Shown piece by piece: positions 34,473-42,571 of a stretch of DNA of 64,000 nt. This stretch comes from UBA1259 sp964453915 (GTDB lineage: Bacteria; Bacillota; Clostridia; Christensenellales; Borkfalkiaceae). Position 1 is the stretch's first letter. Every line of letters starts with the position of its first letter. The stretch covers positions 1 to 64,000 of the forward strand of contig CAYVPW010000002.1 of NCBI GenBank assembly GCA_964453915.1. Reading direction: 5' to 3'. Under the pieces are notes generated by a model. It saw nothing but the letters and a program-made list of their open reading frames with translations. It was not told where the DNA came from and ran no database searches. Made by a program: the position numbers and the translations under genes.

Positions 34473-34501
34473 ATTTTAACACCAAAAAAACGCTATGTCA
34501 A
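34473..34501 (-). promoter_or_regulatory. T-box leader promoter
   Basis: Minus-strand TTGACA (34496-34501), 17-bp spacer, TAAAAT (34473-34478). Confidence 0.85.
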
Positions 34502-34538
34502 GCATTTTTTTACGTGCTAATAAAATTTTTTTTATTTT

Positions 34539-34754
34539 TTATAGCGGATAACGCTCTTCTATATCAAAATCTAAGCCTATTTCTTTTGCCCTATCCCACG
34601 CTTGCAAGTATTCTAAACACTCCGTAAAAGCCGTTCTTTCCCCATACTGAAACTGCTCTTCTTCTCTATCCTTAAAATCCTTTAAGTCTTCTAGGTACTC
34701 GGATATTATACGTATCATTGTTTCTAATACTTCTTCCGCAAATAGTTTTCGCAT
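34539..34754 (-). CDS. Small acidic hypothetical protein, 71 aa
   Basis: Mostly helical and acidic (EYLEDLKDFKDREEEQFQYGERTAFTECLEYLQ), ending GLDFDIEERYPL. The pattern YGERTA..ECLE..Q.W..A...GLD.DIE is one I associate with small accessory proteins of Firmicute phages and conjugative elements, but I cannot name a family. It follows its neighbour by 4 bp, so the two are coupled. Confidence 0.6.
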   Translation of the reverse strand: MRKLFAEEVLETMIRIISEYLEDLKDFKDREEEQFQYGERTAFTECLEYLQAWDRAKEIGLDFDIEERYPL

Positions 34755-34758
34755 ATAT

Positions 34759-35127
34759 TTATCCCAATTTAGACCTTAAAATATCTTCGTATGATACCAA
34801 GCCCTTATACACGCAACAAATATATATTTTATTTACAAACTCCTTTTTGATTTCGTAATACTTAGTTCTTTCCATAGGGCTTTGAGATATTATGGCAACG
34901 TCCTTTTTTCCACTCTTTATATCGGAAAAAATCTTTTTTAGCCATAACGATTCTTCGTTTTGTACTATTTCATCGATTATGTCTATAATCATTATAGTAT
35001 CTTCGTCTATCGTAATTTTTTCTTTTTGCTTGCTTATATAAAACTCTTTTTCGGTGCTCCCTTCGCTTAACATCTCCAAAATATATGTAAGTCTTTTTAC
35101 TACGTACTTTACTTTTTCTCTAGTCAA
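34759..35127 (-). CDS. Hypothetical protein, 122 aa
   Basis: A mixed charged, helical protein without signal peptide, membrane span or recognised motif. The only long start is a TTG (35127) after a weak GAGAAAG; a shorter start cannot be excluded. Coupled to the 71-residue protein downstream, within the hypothetical-gene island between the T-box operon and the integrated element. Confidence 0.5.
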   Translation of the reverse strand: MTREKVKYVVKRLTYILEMLSEGSTEKEFYISKQKEKITIDEDTIMIIDIIDEIVQNEESLWLKKIFSDIKSGKKDVAIISQSPMERTKYYEIKKEFVNKIYICCVYKGLVSYEDILRSKLG

Positions 35128-35619
35128 CTCTACTTTCTCTTTAGTCTATTTCTTCCTTTCATTATATATCTTTTTCTCGTAGTAAAAGTCCGTACTTTTC
35201 CATTCGTTTACAAGTCCTTACTTAACCCTGCAAAATCAAACGAAAAGCATATCCTTTTTTATTTAAGATTTATTATAAATCATTATTGTATAACTGTAAA
35301 CACAACTTTTCTGTCAATGCACTAAAAAGGTAGATTATTAAAAGTGATTTTCTCCCCATTCGGTTAAAATTTCAGGGAATACGGTGGACAACCACACTTG
35401 TTTTAGACTAATTTTTTACGCAAAAAACAAAAAACGGCCTTTTTTTGACCGTTTTTACGCTTTTGGTTGCGTGAGTAGGCGTTCTTTCTTGCCTTTTACA
35501 AAAATAAAACGCCCAAAACGTACGTTTCATAAAACCTTTCTTTAAGTATAGAAATATTAAAACCGCTTATTTTTTCCATATTTAATACCCTAAAAATTAT
35601 CACTGATTTATTTTGGATT
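35128..35619. other. Gene-poor stretch with a terminator, a degenerate att-like sequence and an NhaC-like remnant
   Basis: No credible gene. It holds a hairpin AAAAACGG / CCGTTTTTA (about 35429-35457). Directly after it, 35461-35479 matches the tRNA-fMet 3' end and att repeats at 17 of 19 positions. At about 35500-35530 a minus-strand segment reads MKRTFWAF, similar in DNA and protein to the start of the NhaC gene (MEGTFWAF). These suggest leftovers of earlier insertions and duplications. Confidence 0.5.
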
Positions 35620-35838
35620 TTATTTTTGAACGGTAGGCATTTCCGTTCTACAAAAAAAATAATCCAGAGACACGTTAAAATATTCCGCAAAAATTATACC
35701 GGTTTCTATTGTGGGCACTCTAAGGTTATTCTCGTACTTAGATATCAACGCTTGTTCTATCCCCGTATCCATTTGCAACTTTATTTGCGAAATTTTTTTG
35801 TCTTTACGCAATTGTTTTAATCTGCATTTTATCTCCAT
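35620..35838 (-). CDS. XRE-family regulator, 72 aa
   Basis: One HTH_3 domain (KISQIKLQMDTGIEQALISKYENN, about residues 15-38) and the usual C-terminal FAEYFNVSLDYFF, then a short tail. ATG 35838 is preferred; another in-frame ATG lies at 35847. Neither has a ribosome site, so the mRNA may be leaderless. It is divergent from a membrane protein gene, and the shared region contains a TATATGAC/GTCATATA dyad that is its probable operator. Confidence 0.85.
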   Translation of the reverse strand: MEIKCRLKQLRKDKKISQIKLQMDTGIEQALISKYENNLRVPTIETGIIFAEYFNVSLDYFFCRTEMPTVQK

Positions 35839-35862
35839 ATATAACATTTTGTCATATTTTGC

Positions 35863-35892
35863 TTGACTTTATATGACGCGTTGTCATATAAT
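35863..35892 (+). promoter_or_regulatory. Promoter with an operator in the spacer
   Basis: TTGACT (35863-35868), 18-bp spacer, TATAAT (35887-35892). The dyad TATATGAC-N5-GTCATATA (35870-35890) fills the spacer and touches the -10. An extra half-site TTGTCATATTT is at about 35849. Same layout as the XRE promoter at 11759-11788. Confidence 0.7.
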
Positions 35893-35923
35893 AATGATAA
35901 ATTATTTATATTGGAGAAAAGAA

Positions 35924-36379
35924 ATGAATAAAAATGTTTTTAAGTGGGGTTGTTTTTTATCGATTGCGTGCTGCATCACCGCACTTATCTGCGGTATATG
36001 TTATCTGGTAAGACTTAGCGATTTAGCAGAAGTTTTAAAGGGTTTAGACGTAGAACTTATATCCTTTTCTACCTTTTTTTACGTGTTAATTCTTCCTGTT
36101 TTGTCTACACTTTTTTTAAGCATTCTTTTTGGAGCGCTTCTTCAAATAGACGACTCAGTGGGTTATCTAAAAAAATCATGCCTAGCAAAGGCAGAAAATG
36201 AGTCACTCAACAAAAAAATCAGCGAGCTTCAAATAAAAATAAATAATCTAGAAAGAAAAACCGACTCCACTCAAGCCCCCGTTAAAGCCCCCGAAGAATC
36301 ATCTAACGAATTAAAAGACAAATTAGATATGATAATAAAAATGATTGGCAAAAACGAAAAACCGACTATCGAAAAATAA
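35924..36379 (+). CDS. Membrane protein with coiled-coil tail
   Basis: 151 residues from ATG 35924 (RBS TTGGAGAAAAG). Two hydrophobic segments (about 8-28 and 45-70) are followed by a heptad-rich coiled coil (about 85-120; ENESLNKKISELQIKINNLERK) and a Pro/Lys-rich end. Function unknown. Under the XRE operator, so the pair looks like a small regulated cassette of the accessory island. Confidence 0.7.
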   Translation: MNKNVFKWGCFLSIACCITALICGICYLVRLSDLAEVLKGLDVELISFSTFFYVLILPVLSTLFLSILFGALLQIDDSVGYLKKSCLAKAENESLNKKISELQIKINNLERKTDSTQAPVKAPEESSNELKDKLDMIIKMIGKNEKPTIEK

Positions 36380-36407
36380 AATCGTTTTTCGTTAGCATAT
36401 TTTAGTC

Positions 36408-36449
36408 AAAAAGAAAAACACCAACCGTTTGGTTGGTGTTTTTCTTTTT
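36408..36449. terminator. Terminator abutting the left att repeat
   Basis: Stem AAAAAGAAAAACACCAACC and its complement around GTTT; its T tract merges into the tRNA-like repeat. Confidence 0.9.
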
Positions 36450-36498
36450 GGTTGCGGGAGTGGGATTTGAACCTCACGACCTTCGGGTTATGAGCCCG
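36447..36498. repeat. Left att repeat: 52-bp copy of the tRNA-fMet 3' end
   Basis: Identical to 39851-39902. It contains the tRNA from the anticodon loop to CCA only, so it is not a functional tRNA. It marks the distal end of the integrated element. Confidence 0.95.
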
Positions 36499-36594
36499 TA
36501 AAAACAACTTAAAATTGTCAGTAAAATACTGACTTTTTGAAAACCGTTCCCCAACGGTTCCCCAAAATTATCAACGTCGTTTTCTTGCAAATTA

Positions 36595-37113
36595 TTAAGT
36601 TTCTTCGAGTTCTTTTTTAAGTAGCTCGGGTAATGCGTTTGCGTTGTATTTTCTAAACGCTTGTGCTGATAAGGGGGTGATAAACTGTAAAACAATTTCG
36701 TTATAGTTTTCGCTTGAAATATTAAGCGGTTGCGCTATCTTTCCGTTATCAACTATAAACGATGCTTCGTCTGATGGATATTCGGGGCGATTTTCTTCGG
36801 CTATGGTTATGTCGTGCCAACGAACTACAACCGTTGCTATTCCCGCGACTGCCGTGTCCCACGCTTGCAACGTGTAATAATACTTGTCTTCGGCATCAAT
36901 TTTAATCATTGAATACCACCCCGACTGTTCGCCGTCTGGTCGGGTAATACATAGTTGAACCGCCATATTGTCGGCAAGTATCTGCCCGGTATCAATAGGC
37001 GATTCGTTTTCGTTCCACTCAACGTAAATGCGTCGTGATAAGTCTTGCCCGCGCCTTACTATTTCGCCGCGTAGCAATTCGACGCTTCCGTCTGAACTTA
37101 ATACAATTCTCAT
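36595..37113 (-). CDS. Phage baseplate upper protein (BppU_N-like)
   Basis: 172 residues from ATG 37113, which has RBS AAAGGAGCAAAA; a longer frame begins at 37167 without one. The beta-rich sequence (GEIVRRGQDLSRRIYVEWNE .. VQLCITRPDGEQSGWYSM .. YYYTLQAWDTAVAGIATVVVRW) resembles the N-terminal baseplate-attachment domain of phage BppU proteins. Probably a virion-derived gene. The end reaches to within 100 bp of the left att repeat. Confidence 0.55.
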   Translation of the reverse strand: MRIVLSSDGSVELLRGEIVRRGQDLSRRIYVEWNENESPIDTGQILADNMAVQLCITRPDGEQSGWYSMIKIDAEDKYYYTLQAWDTAVAGIATVVVRWHDITIAEENRPEYPSDEASFIVDNGKIAQPLNISSENYNEIVLQFITPLSAQAFRKYNANALPELLKKELEET

Positions 37114-37194
37114 TTTTTTTGCTCCTTTGAAAATTTGATATAAAAAAAGGAACTTGCTTTTTCGCAAATTCCTTTTCTATCCTATAATAATTAT

Positions 37195-37503
37195 TTAGTT
37201 GTTGTTTTGTTGTGGTGGTTTACGGTCTATAACGCCCCTTGCAGCGAGCTCTTGTTCAAGATAGAAAACTCGCCCGATTAAATGTTCAAGCGCCCTTAAA
37301 ACAAGCAAGACGGCGTATGAAAACACATAGGCAACAGCCACTAAAAAATAAATCAGCGGTTCTGCTTTTATTCCATATAGTTTAAGAAATATAAATACCC
37401 CGCCAAGCAAGCCAATGTAAAAACAAATTTGATAAATACGCCTAATTAGCGCAATAGATTTGCACGCCGAATAGTTTTTCATCTCTTTATAAAAGTCGTT
37501 CAT
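37195..37503 (-). CDS. Small membrane protein of the element, 102 aa
   Basis: Start at ATG 37503 chosen for RBS AAAGGAGAGACT. Two hydrophobic segments (about 24-45 and 51-73) are followed by a heptad-like stretch (LEHLIGRVFYLEQELAARG). Size and position between structural genes would fit a holin-like or haemolysin XhlA-like protein, but no family signature is certain. Confidence 0.6.
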   Translation of the reverse strand: MNDFYKEMKNYSACKSIALIRRIYQICFYIGLLGGVFIFLKLYGIKAEPLIYFLVAVAYVFSYAVLLVLRALEHLIGRVFYLEQELAARGVIDRKPPQQNNN

Positions 37504-37553
37504 AGTCTCTCCTTTGGAATACAAATTGTATCATTTAGGCACTTTTTTGTCAA

Positions 37554-38729
37554 TTAAATATTGCGCCTAAACATAAGGTATATTGCGGGCAGTAAACTGT
37601 TTTCGTAAACAATGCCCTCGACATAAACGCAAATTCGTCCCGTAGTTGTTACTATTCCATAACCCTCACCTACCTTATCGCCGAGTGGTAACTCGGTAGG
37701 TGTTTCAATCTTTGCCACAAATGAGCCAACAGTTCCCGAACTGCTTGAAGAGCTTGCGCTATAATGATTACTTTCAGAATTTTCCGATATGCAGATATGT
37801 TTTGTTTTTGTGGTATAGCCTATCGGCGGCATATTCAACATAATAACTTCGCCTTCAAATTCGTCTGCAAGGTGATTTTGTTTTTTCTTGAAAACCACAT
37901 ACCTATATTTGGTTGTGAAATCACCAACAAGCGGTAATGTTGCAGGTAGTGCCGGTCCTATCATAATTTTACTATTTGGCGTAACAAAATTTAGTTGTGC
38001 TGTAACACCTATACACTCTCTACTGTCTTTATCAACAATGCAATCGAGAAATTTTGCTATTTCTCCGCCGTATTCATAATTTGTATTGTTAGACCACTTA
38101 TAAAGGCTTTGCGCAAAAGCAGTTTCGTCATCACTTGAAGTAAATTTGTTTGTATATATTAAGTGTAGTTTGTCAAAGCGTCCGAAAGTGTTTCCGTATC
38201 TTATGTATTGTTCTTCGTTATAAGTAAACGTAACAAACTCCGAACTTGTTCCTGCGCTATAATTATCGTCAAGAGAAAAATACGAAACGATAGAATTTCC
38301 AAACGGGAACGTTGCAACGGGAACGATAAAAGTGCTTTGTTCAGTTTTTCCGTAGTTTTCCGAAGTTGGATCGGCGCACGTTGATTCTGCTATGCAGCCT
38401 ACCGCCGATATCTTCCCAAACTTCACAGAAGAATAGCCGTTATTTTCTTCTTCGCTTCCATCGTTAATACCACCCCAAAAGGGAACTACGCCCGAACTAC
38501 CACCACTTGAAGAGCTGTTTCCAGAGCTATCTTCGTCAAGGTTTGAAAGCTTTCTGCAAATTTGCGCCATAGTCCAAGCTTGACCAAACCCCACATTTGC
38601 AAGCTGACTTTCAACATATTCTTGATAATAAGTATAGTCGGGGCTGTCATAAAAAGGCTCTATGTCAAGATTTATATCTACAACACAAAACTCTCCTTTT
38701 GTAGAATTTACCGAAAAGGAGATAAACAC
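37554..38729 (-). CDS. Phage tail/fibre-like protein, start unresolved
   Basis: About 390 residues, rich in beta structure, with two Ser/Gly-rich linkers (NSSSSGGSS near residue 70 and ASSSSSSG near 330), typical of phage fibre or tail-tip proteins. No enzyme motif. An open frame runs up to 38843 into the integrase gene. The first plausible in-frame start is GTG 38729, yet an AAAGGAGAG at about 38693-38701 has no start codon suitably placed behind it. The 5' end may have been cut or rearranged. Confidence 0.5.
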   Translation of the reverse strand: MFISFSVNSTKGEFCVVDINLDIEPFYDSPDYTYYQEYVESQLANVGFGQAWTMAQICRKLSNLDEDSSGNSSSSGGSSGVVPFWGGINDGSEEENNGYSSVKFGKISAVGCIAESTCADPTSENYGKTEQSTFIVPVATFPFGNSIVSYFSLDDNYSAGTSSEFVTFTYNEEQYIRYGNTFGRFDKLHLIYTNKFTSSDDETAFAQSLYKWSNNTNYEYGGEIAKFLDCIVDKDSRECIGVTAQLNFVTPNSKIMIGPALPATLPLVGDFTTKYRYVVFKKKQNHLADEFEGEVIMLNMPPIGYTTKTKHICISENSESNHYSASSSSSSGTVGSFVAKIETPTELPLGDKVGEGYGIVTTTGRICVYVEGIVYENSLLPAIYLMFRRNI

Positions 38730-38730
38730 A

Positions 38731-39774
38731 ATGCCAAAACACATAAGAAAATTATTGATAATAGAAAAAAAGCGTTGCCGTATTAGGCAACACAATGGGA
38801 AAAAAGGGTATGAAATTCGTTTACGTCGCGACGGATACGACATTTCTGCAAGTGGCGTTACAATTGAACTTGCAAAAGAAAACTTTATAAAGAAATTAAA
38901 AGTAGCAAAACCGAACGAGAATATCGGCGAAGTAATTATCCCGAAAACCTTTAACGCGTTTGCTATGTTTTATTTTGAGAACTTTCGCAAAGAACTTGTT
39001 GCAGAAAAAACCTTTTATAACGATTTGAGCCGTTATAAGAATTATATTTACCCCGCTTTTAAGGAACGCCCCTTATTAAAGATAACGCCGGCAGACTGCA
39101 AAAAATTGATAGATTCAATTAAAAAGAAAGGGTTAGGAAAAACCGCTGACGAAGTTTATTCTTTGCTTAACGTTACATTTAAGTGCGCTATAAATCACTC
39201 AATTATAGATAAAAACCCGCTTGATACGATTTTGCACATAAAACACGAAAAGCAATCAGGCGTGGCGCTAACCAAGGAAGAAGATTCTATTTTATACGCC
39301 CAACTAATCAACCCAGCGCACCCCGAAAAATACCGAAAAGCCATAGCAATAGCGTTATTTTGCGGTTTGCGTCCTAACGAATACTACAAAATTGTTGACT
39401 ATAAGCCACCTTTTATAATCGCTGAAAACAGTAAGCGTAAAAACAAAAAAGTAGAATATAAGCGTATTCCCGTTATTGATGCGCTTAAACCGATTTTAAT
39501 TGACGGCATAGGCAAATTACCAACAGAAAAGTATTTGCGCGATTTCCTAAAAAAGATACTGCCAAATCACACGTTGAAAGACTTGCGTAAAACTTTTAAC
39601 ACTCGCTGCAAAGAGTTCGGCGTTTCCGACCATGCGCGCAAGCACTTTATGGGGCACTCACTTGGAGCGTTAGACGGCACTTATACCGAGTTAACCGACG
39701 AATACTTGTTAAAAGAAGCGGAAAAATTAAACAAATGGCTTGCCGAGTTCCCCAAAAGTTCCCCAAAAACTTAA
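38731..39774 (+). CDS. Tyrosine-family integrase
   Basis: 347 residues from ATG 38731 with RBS AAAAGGAGATAAACAC. N-terminal arm-binding region (RIRQHNGKKGYEIRLRRDGY), SAM-like core-binding domain (about 75-155) and catalytic domain with Arg in ALFCGLRPNEYY, the box II region LKDLRKTFNTRC, HFMGHSLG and the nucleophile Tyr in DGTYTEL. The usual HxLR of box II reads as HTLKDLRKTF with slightly changed spacing. Located beside its tRNA target, as in most integrative elements. Confidence 0.9.
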   Translation: MPKHIRKLLIIEKKRCRIRQHNGKKGYEIRLRRDGYDISASGVTIELAKENFIKKLKVAKPNENIGEVIIPKTFNAFAMFYFENFRKELVAEKTFYNDLSRYKNYIYPAFKERPLLKITPADCKKLIDSIKKKGLGKTADEVYSLLNVTFKCAINHSIIDKNPLDTILHIKHEKQSGVALTKEEDSILYAQLINPAHPEKYRKAIAIALFCGLRPNEYYKIVDYKPPFIIAENSKRKNKKVEYKRIPVIDALKPILIDGIGKLPTEKYLRDFLKKILPNHTLKDLRKTFNTRCKEFGVSDHARKHFMGHSLGALDGTYTELTDEYLLKEAEKLNKWLAEFPKSSPKT

Positions 39775-39812
39775 ACTTTTTACCTAAATCAGCGAAAATC
39801 TAAAATAAAAAA

Positions 39813-39850
39813 AGGGCATTTTCAAGCCTTTTTAGCCTAAAAATGCCCTA

Positions 39851-39853
<3 letters not shown>
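39813..39853 (+). terminator. Terminator after integrase
   Basis: Stem AGGGCATTTT / AAAATGCCCT (39813-39822, 39840-39849) followed by ATTT at the att repeat. Confidence 0.75.
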
Positions 39854-39930
<77 letters not shown>

Positions 39931-39949
39931 ATATCTAAAATGCTTATTC

Positions 39950-39978
39950 ATAATATACCATTATTCTGTCTTTGTCAA
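39950..39978 (-). promoter_or_regulatory. tRNA-fMet promoter
   Basis: Minus-strand TTGACA (39973-39978), 17-bp spacer, TATTAT (39950-39955). Confidence 0.8.
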
Positions 39979-40019
39979 CCGTTTACCGTAAAAAATTAAA
40001 AATTATCTACCTATTGTTC

Positions 40020-40048
40020 TTGTCTTTTTTTTCTCTCTTTGGTACAAT
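40020..40048 (+). promoter_or_regulatory. tilS promoter giving a leaderless transcript
   Basis: TTGTCT (40020-40025), 17-bp spacer, TACAAT (40043-40048); the ATG follows after 6 bp. Confidence 0.75.
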
Positions 40049-40054
40049 ATATTT

Positions 40055-41362
40055 ATGGAAGTAGAATTTAGCAATCTAATTTCAAAAGGTCAAACGCTTG
40101 CCGTGGCGGTTTCCGGCGGAAGTGATTCTATGGCGCTTTTGCATTATACACACTATAACGCAAAAAAACTAGGCATTAAGGTTGTTGCGCTAAACGTAGA
40201 ACACGGAATTCGCGGTGAAGCGTCGATTTCCGACACGGAGTTTGTAAAGGACTATTGCTTAAAAAACGGCATACCCGTTATAACATATTCCGTGGACAGT
40301 ATAAAAAATTCCAAAGAAGAAAAACTTTCTTTAGAAGAATCCGCAAGGAACCTTAGATACAAATGTTTTTTTGACGCAATAGATAGCGGCAAATGCAACG
40401 TTGTTGCCACTGCTCACCATAGAAGCGACAACGTTGAATCCGTTTTACTAAACCTGTTTCGCGGAACGGGGCTAAAAGGTCTTGGCGGAATTTCCGCTAA
40501 TTATCAGGGTAAAATAATACGCCCCTTTCTTTATACTTCTAAATCGGAAATAGAAAATTATATAAAAGAGAACTCTATCCCGTTTATTACGGACGAAAGC
40601 AACTTTTGCGACGATTATACCCGAAATTTTTTGCGCTTAAACGTTATTCCAAAGATTAAAGAAATTTTTCCGGAAATGGAAAAAAGTGTTTCTAGATTTT
40701 CCGCAATCGCTAAAGAAGAAGACGAATATTTAGATAAAATAGCACGTTCGGCAATAACAATCTCAAAAAACGCCGTAGAAATAAGTCTTCCGTTAGACAA
40801 TGCAATACTGTCTAGAACAGCGGTTATAGCGCTAAAAGCCTTGGGGATAGAAAAAGACTGGGAAAAAGCGCACGTAGATGCGGTTTGTGAGTTGAAAGAT
40901 AAACCTAACGGCACTAAGATTTGTTTGCCGCAAAATGTTTTTGCAATAAAAGAATATACCAAAATAACCGTATATAAGCAAGAGAAAACAAAGTTTAACG
41001 ACACCCCGTTTTTTATCGGAGAATTATCGACAAACAACGTAAAAATCTCTATAACAAAAGTCCCGTTGTTGGGCACGGACCTAAAAAGCGGATTATATGC
41101 CGATGCAGATAAAATACCTGACACCGCAAAGATACGTTTAAAAACAGACGGTGATACTTTTACAAAATTCGGCGGCGGGACTAAAAAGCTGTGCGACTAT
41201 TTGACAGATAAAAAAATTCCACAAAGAATTAGAGACACCTTGCCGATTATTGCAGAAGGAAAAGACGTTTTGGTAGTATTCGGCGTCGCTATTTCGGACA
41301 AGATAAAAGTGGACGAAAATACAAAATATTTATTAAAATTTACTTACGAGGAAATAAAATGA
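40055..41362 (+). CDS. tilS: tRNA(Ile)-lysidine synthase
   Basis: Converts C34 to lysidine in tRNA-Ile(CAU), so it reads AUA; essential. 435 residues: PP-loop SGGSDSM (about 20-26), the catalytic HGIRGEAS stretch (about 50-57), TAHHRSDNVES, and TilS C-terminal substrate-binding domains (about 240-430). No ribosome site is seen. The stop codon overlaps the hpt start (ATGA), the usual tilS-hpt pair. Confidence 0.96.
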   Translation: MEVEFSNLISKGQTLAVAVSGGSDSMALLHYTHYNAKKLGIKVVALNVEHGIRGEASISDTEFVKDYCLKNGIPVITYSVDSIKNSKEEKLSLEESARNLRYKCFFDAIDSGKCNVVATAHHRSDNVESVLLNLFRGTGLKGLGGISANYQGKIIRPFLYTSKSEIENYIKENSIPFITDESNFCDDYTRNFLRLNVIPKIKEIFPEMEKSVSRFSAIAKEEDEYLDKIARSAITISKNAVEISLPLDNAILSRTAVIALKALGIEKDWEKAHVDAVCELKDKPNGTKICLPQNVFAIKEYTKITVYKQEKTKFNDTPFFIGELSTNNVKISITKVPLLGTDLKSGLYADADKIPDTAKIRLKTDGDTFTKFGGGTKKLCDYLTDKKIPQRIRDTLPIIAEGKDVLVVFGVAISDKIKVDENTKYLLKFTYEEIK

Positions 41363-41904
41363 AAAAACTTAAAGTCGTTTTATCCGAAAAACAAATTCAA
41401 GAGAGAGTTGCCGAACTAGGCAAACAAATTACCGCAGATTATAAAGGCAAACGCCCTGTAATTATCTGCATGCTAAAAGGTGCAGTCGTTTTCTTTTCGG
41501 ATTTAATAAGAAACTTAGACGTTCCCCTTTCAATGGAATTCGTTAGACTTTCTAGTTATAGGAACGGAACTTCTAGCGGCGAAATGCAAATAATAAACGA
41601 CCTTAACGTAGACGTAAACGGAAAGGATGTTTTGATTGTTGAAGACGTTGTTGACAGCGGTAAAACGCTTTCTTTCTTTATAGACCTTGTTAAAAAGCAA
41701 AACCCCGCTTCCGTAAAAATTTGTGCGTTTTTAGATAAACCGGAAAGACGCACCGTAAACGTAGACGTAGATTACGTTGGTTTTAGAGTTGAATGCGGCT
41801 TTGTTATCGGCTACGGACTAGACTATGCCGAAAGTTTTAGAGAACTCCCCTTCCTTGCGGAAATACAATCTACCGAAGAACTAAACGACTTTTACGATTG
41901 CTAA
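41359..41904 (+). CDS. hpt: Hypoxanthine phosphoribosyltransferase
   Basis: Salvages hypoxanthine and guanine with PRPP. 181 residues: PRPP loop VLIVEDVVDSGKTL (about 93-106) and the flexible loop region SSYRNGTSSG. Translationally coupled to tilS by a 4-bp overlap. The Firmicute ftsH that often follows is absent. Confidence 0.96.
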   Translation: MKKLKVVLSEKQIQERVAELGKQITADYKGKRPVIICMLKGAVVFFSDLIRNLDVPLSMEFVRLSSYRNGTSSGEMQIINDLNVDVNGKDVLIVEDVVDSGKTLSFFIDLVKKQNPASVKICAFLDKPERRTVNVDVDYVGFRVECGFVIGYGLDYAESFRELPFLAEIQSTEELNDFYDC

Positions 41905-41965
41905 TATATAACAAATTTTAAACTAAAACGGTTGAAATATTTACAGCAATTATTTATTAAAAATA

Positions 41966-42007
41966 AAAAGCGGTATGCTAAAAGTTTTTAGCATACCGCT
42001 TTTTTGT
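41966..42007. terminator. Bidirectional terminator between hpt and maf
   Basis: Perfect 19-bp stem AAAAAGCGGTATGCTAAAA with its complement and a T run. Confidence 0.95.
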
Positions 42008-42571
42008 TTACTCATTTCTCAACAGTTTTTTTAATAAAGGACAAACTTCTTCAGTAGGAAGACCTACTATGTTATCAAAACTTCCGTTATAACTTTCTAC
42101 AAGCGGAAATTCGTCTTGGATGCCGTACGCTCCCGCCTTATCTAGCGGAGAACCCGTGGCGACGTATTCTTTTATTAAATCTTCGCTTAACAAATTAAAT
42201 TTCACCTCAGTTTTTAAGCAAGACGTTATTTCTATGCCGTATCCTATTACCGAATATCCCGTAATCACCGAATGAGTTTTGCCGGAAAGGCTTTTTAGCA
42301 TTTTTACTGCTTGCTCTTCGCTTTTCGGTTTTCCTAAAATAGCCCCGTTTAAATCGACAACGGTATCTGCGCCCAAAACTATTGCTAAATTATCTTTTAA
42401 GCTCTCAAATACGGCTTTAGCCTTGCCCTCCGCATTATATTTTGCTATTTGCTCCGAAGTTCCGTCAATATTTTTTTCGCAAAAATCACTCGATTTTACC
42501 GCAAACTCCAGTCCTGCTTTAGTTAAAAGTTCTTTTCTTCTCGGAGAATTGCTTGCAAGGATAAGTTTCAT
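42008..42571 (-). CDS. maf: Maf-family nucleoside triphosphate pyrophosphatase
   Basis: 187 residues. ASNSPRRKELL (residues 5-15) is the substrate loop. Asp in VLGADTVV and KPKSEEQA with SGKTHSVITGY are also conserved. Hydrolyses dTTP/UTP or modified nucleotides; linked to septum formation in Bacillus. Its start overlaps the recF stop by 4 bp. Confidence 0.94.
   Translation of the reverse strand: MKLILASNSPRRKELLTKAGLEFAVKSSDFCEKNIDGTSEQIAKYNAEGKAKAVFESLKDNLAIVLGADTVVDLNGAILGKPKSEEQAVKMLKSLSGKTHSVITGYSVIGYGIEITSCLKTEVKFNLLSEDLIKEYVATGSPLDKAGAYGIQDEFPLVESYNGSFDNIVGLPTEEVCPLLKKLLRNE

Noticed and set aside
35496..35690. 64-residue frame on the minus strand between the hypothetical genes and XRE
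   Set aside because: Overlaps the XRE gene in another frame, has no ribosome site and no typical protein composition.
36447..36498. A second tRNA-Met gene
   Set aside because: Only the 3' part from the anticodon loop to CCA is present and it is followed by unrelated sequence; it is an att copy.
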